Assembly: GCA_958430865.1 (NCBI GenBank)
Contig: CAUDNR010004595.1
Span: 1 to 43,011 of the forward strand
Length of the DNA stretch: 43,011 bases
Origin: Entrophospora sp. SA101
Taxonomy: Eukaryota; Glomeromycota; Glomeromycetes; Entrophosporales; Entrophosporaceae
Direction of reading: 5' to 3'
Shown here: one piece after another, positions 39,901 to 43,011 of the stretch
Layout of the letters: the number at the start of each line of letters is the position of its first letter
How positions within the stretch are numbered: position 1 is the stretch's first letter
The notes under the pieces: model-generated
What the model saw: the letters and a program-made list of their open reading frames with translations, nothing else
What the model was told of the DNA's origin: nothing
Databases searched by the model: none
Made by a program: the position numbers and the translations under genes

Positions 39901-40747
39901 AATCAATTGTCACTGTGTCAGGCATTCTGCCATGACTAGATTTTTATTTTTTGTTGAGCAGAATTATTTATTGTTATTTCCATTAAAAAATGATCATTTG
40001 GTGCCAATAATAACAATATAGATCATTTGAGATTAACTTATGTTACACAATATTAAACATATTAATATCCCCAATTTTTTATTTTCACATTAAAAACTCA
40101 AATTTAAATATCCCCTTTATTTATATATAGTAATAATAAATGTTGGACTTGCCAAATCAAGTAAAGATTAAATCCAAAAACTCGGATAACCGATTTTTGG
40201 GTCAAATTTGAATTAGTTTATTCGATGAGATCAACATTTACTATAATGAAAAAATCATGATTTGATATAATAAAAAGCTTAACTCCACACTGCGATTTGG
40301 GAAAATCTTTTAGGTCTTTTAGTATATATGAGAATTGACTCGACTACGGTAGTGATCTATCCTTTATAGTCTGTTTCACCCATATAAGGTGATGCGACAA
40401 GCAAGAAAGCAAAGAGAAATTAGAATTACTAGCGTTTTTAGACAAAAATCTATCAAGAATGGTATCTAACAGATTACTTCATTAGGATTGATCAAATGCC
40501 AATGGGTCCCCTATCAATTGGTTTTTATTTATTATAAAAAGAAATCATTACCATATTTAGTAAATTTAATACGTGTATCAGCAAAAAGGGGGGTTTAAAT
40601 TACAGATCTTTCCGAGATTTATTATGCCATATATCTCATGTTTCTAGAATGATTTTTGGTATATCGGTATGATATATTGTATATCAATCCAATCATTTTT
40701 AAAATAATCAGTAAAGAACATCGAATAAAAATAAATAATAAAATTAC

Positions 40748-40779
<32 letters not shown>

Positions 40780-43011
40780 ATATATATACGAATTTATTCT
40801 TCAGTCCAACATTTCGTTTTTGATGATAAACATATAATAAACCATTAATTAAATCATATTGATAAATTACACTGCAACTATTAAGACGCTAATTATTGTC
40901 TAGGGAAGAAAACTATTCCACAATAGTATAACAATATTATTAGACAACCTATTCAACCTGCCTATTACGAACTCTACCGACGATTCTATTTTGCATTTTA
41001 ATTGATGATCCGTCTATGAACCAGAGGATTGTTTCAGAAACAAATAATCTGTACATCCCCCCAAAGTAGAACCAATAAAGGCAAAGAAAAGAAAAATATA
41101 GATGTTAATAACATTGAATTTTTTCTATTTGCACAATTGCTATGAAACAAGATGCTCATTGATTCATATTTAATAACCATGATTTTCAACAGTTTCGTCG
41201 ATCCTTTTGTATAACCCAAAAAAGGCAATCGAATTGCTATTCTAGTTTCATATATAATTTCGACTAATAATAAACTGGTTGGTCACGATCCAAAAACTCG
41301 GAAATCATCAGTAAAGATTACACGTTTTAAATAAATATCTTGGGTTAGAAACCATATCCACACTTGATGCAATTAATCCTCATGACGAAGTACATATAAA
41401 ATCATGATTTTGAGTTAATAACATTCTTTTGGAGTTTAGGTTGTTTCTGTTCACTTTGTTCCGATATTATTATTTTATTAATATAATAAATACTCTTAAA
41501 AAAAAACATGCGATAAGAAATTAATTTTTCGGAATATTTAGGAACTTTAAAGACCTTGTGATCATTTGATAAGAAAAAACCCTAAAAATTCGTCTATCTA
41601 ATTATCAATTAGTCGGCCAGTTAGTTATTGTTAGTTATTATATTGTATAAATTAATTGATTGAAACCAAATAATCCTTTATAGTAGACACTTTTTAATGG
41701 AATCAAACATATCATGTATATATTATTAATTAATGCATATTATTGTATTTTGCATAAAAATGTAGTCACATGGATACATGAATTAATAATGATCAAATAA
41801 CAAATAACCAAATAAATCAAAGCCTCTTTTCTTTTTTTCTTTTTTCTTGAATGAACAAAAGATTGAATTACAAATCCAAGAAGTTGATATTTCTAAAATA
41901 CTACAAAAAAAAACGCGAAAAAGAAATATTAATATTCGAAAAAATAAAAAAAATTTTTAAGTTTAGCCAATTAAAATACACAGTTACTTTCTCACTCGTA
42001 CAAGATTTCCACAATGTCAAAAACAAAAGAATGCATTATATGTATAAATGTGATTATGTGTGTAGACAAATATGGGCATAACTTGTTGGCACGTGGTCAA
42101 AGCAAACCTGTAGAAGTCTTAAAAAAAAAATGGAAGAAATGGATTTTTAATTTTTTTTAGCGAAGAAAGAAATACCATTTATTATCTTTGTCTGGCTGTG
42201 GTTTGATATATCGATTAAGAGATAAAAGTTATTGATTTGTTGATAAACTGTAGAGTTATGTAATTGGTCAATTAATTTAATTTTTAAATATATACAGTTC
42301 AATATTGAAAAAGGAGATTTTACTTATATATATATATATACCAACCAATCAACATTAACATAATATAAATATGTATATGTTATATATATATATATGCATT
42401 ATCTAACACATATAAATAATTTGAACTTTGTTTTTCGTCCCCTAAAATTTGCTGTTTGTTTAATCACGCTCCCTTTTTTAATGACTCCATTCATATACAA
42501 ATTTCTAATAATAAATAATATAATAAATATACACAATGATATAAATATCTAAATTTTCACGTTTTGGTTTTTGTTCATTTAAAATTTTTTTTTTTTACAA
42601 TTAATTAATCAATCAATTAATTAATTTTAATGATCTTTAACGTTTCGCTCGGCCACCACAACCACACAAAATTATCTTTCCTTTTTCTCTCCCTTCTCAT
42701 GATTATCATCATCAATAATCGTATATAATACATATATACATAAATAATTTTTTTGTTTTGAAAAAAAAACATTTTTTTGTTATTAATTTTCTTTTTTTTT
42801 TTTTTTTGTCAAAAATACGCAAGAAAGCGAAATAACTGTGAATAATAATAATTATAAAATAAAAAACAAGTTTTCATTTTCTATAATTTCTCTATCCGTC
42901 ATCCATATTTTATTTCAAACAAAAGAAGAAGAACAACGACGTGCAATAATAACAATAATATCAAAATATCATACTATCAAAATATCATACTATCATAATA
43001 TCATAATATAA
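36980..43011. other. 6 kb without a supported gene
   Basis: AT-rich DNA with short ORFs only. The ORF at 39250-39444 (64 codons) starts MKESFDLIIKSRSKLF and has two hydrophobic segments, the second LIFIIAKIFIRLL before a basic end; it could be a small membrane protein or chance. ORFs at 38341-38580, 41034-41228 (minus) and 41851-42081 have no recognisable content. There is a direct repeat of GTTGATAAAGT at about 39090 and 39168, a TA/TG array at 40747-40788, and TA arrays near 42325-42395. The right edge may be the promoter side of a gene beyond the window. Confidence 0.4.
42959..43011. repeat. 16-bp tandem repeat at the right edge
   Basis: Two perfect copies of TATCAAAATATCATAC (42959-42974 and 42975-42990) are followed by shorter TATCATAA variants running to the window end. 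Confidence 0.85.

Overview
This window is eukaryotic, strongly AT-rich, and looks like a piece of an arbuscular mycorrhizal (Glomeromycota) fungal genome, most probably Rhizophagus irregularis or a close relative. That placement is inference. It rests on many short AT-rich GT-AG introns, Asn/Ser-rich coding sequence, a vacuolar-type alkaline phosphatase, decayed members of the tyrosine-kinase-like (TKL) kinase and BTB families that are hugely expanded in these fungi, and a mix of Tc1, hAT-type and Plavaka transposons. No rRNA, tRNA, CRISPR or bacterial operon structure was seen.

Two convincing host genes are present, both on the plus strand. The first (12965-18677, nine exons, about 1412 codons) is a class II DYRK protein kinase (DYRK2/Pom1 type). 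It has a very long low-complexity Ser/Asn-rich N-terminus, a NAPA-like segment and DYRK-homology box, and a complete catalytic domain. The second (30949-33684, thirteen exons, 540 codons) is a membrane-anchored alkaline phosphatase with all recognisable catalytic and metal-binding motifs; two of its exons are only 16 and 8 nt long. Every exon phase in both models closes.

The rest is transposon- and relic-rich. Region 0-5.3 kb holds a partial ORF end, a Tc1 transposase C-terminus, a degenerate reverse-strand TKL kinase, a hairpin-ended 445-bp MITE, a second Tc1 relic and a 126-bp MITE. Region 5.3-11.1 kb is mostly non-coding, with several unrecognised decayed coding stretches and a 146-bp MITE with a perfect 8-bp target duplication. 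Region 19-29.2 kb is a transposon cluster: a truncated Tc1 end, a 1.8-kb Tc1 copy with intact termini but a frameshifted transposase, a possible pogo-like fragment, a long palindromic element inside an 8-bp duplication, and a multi-exon Plavaka-type transposase on the minus strand with a broken N-terminus. A kinase C-terminal scrap follows, then a 257-bp MITE. Downstream of the phosphatase there is a frameshifted BTB (KCTD-like) relic at 36.5-37.0 kb and then about 6 kb with no gene I can support.

The observations I find most worth checking are a recent 111-bp tandem duplication of an exon start inside a DYRK intron (a potential poison exon), a possible 42-nt in-frame cassette exon in the same gene, the 8-nt microexon leading to a His-rich tail in the phosphatase, the nested palindromic MITE, and a GC-AG intron in the Plavaka transposase.
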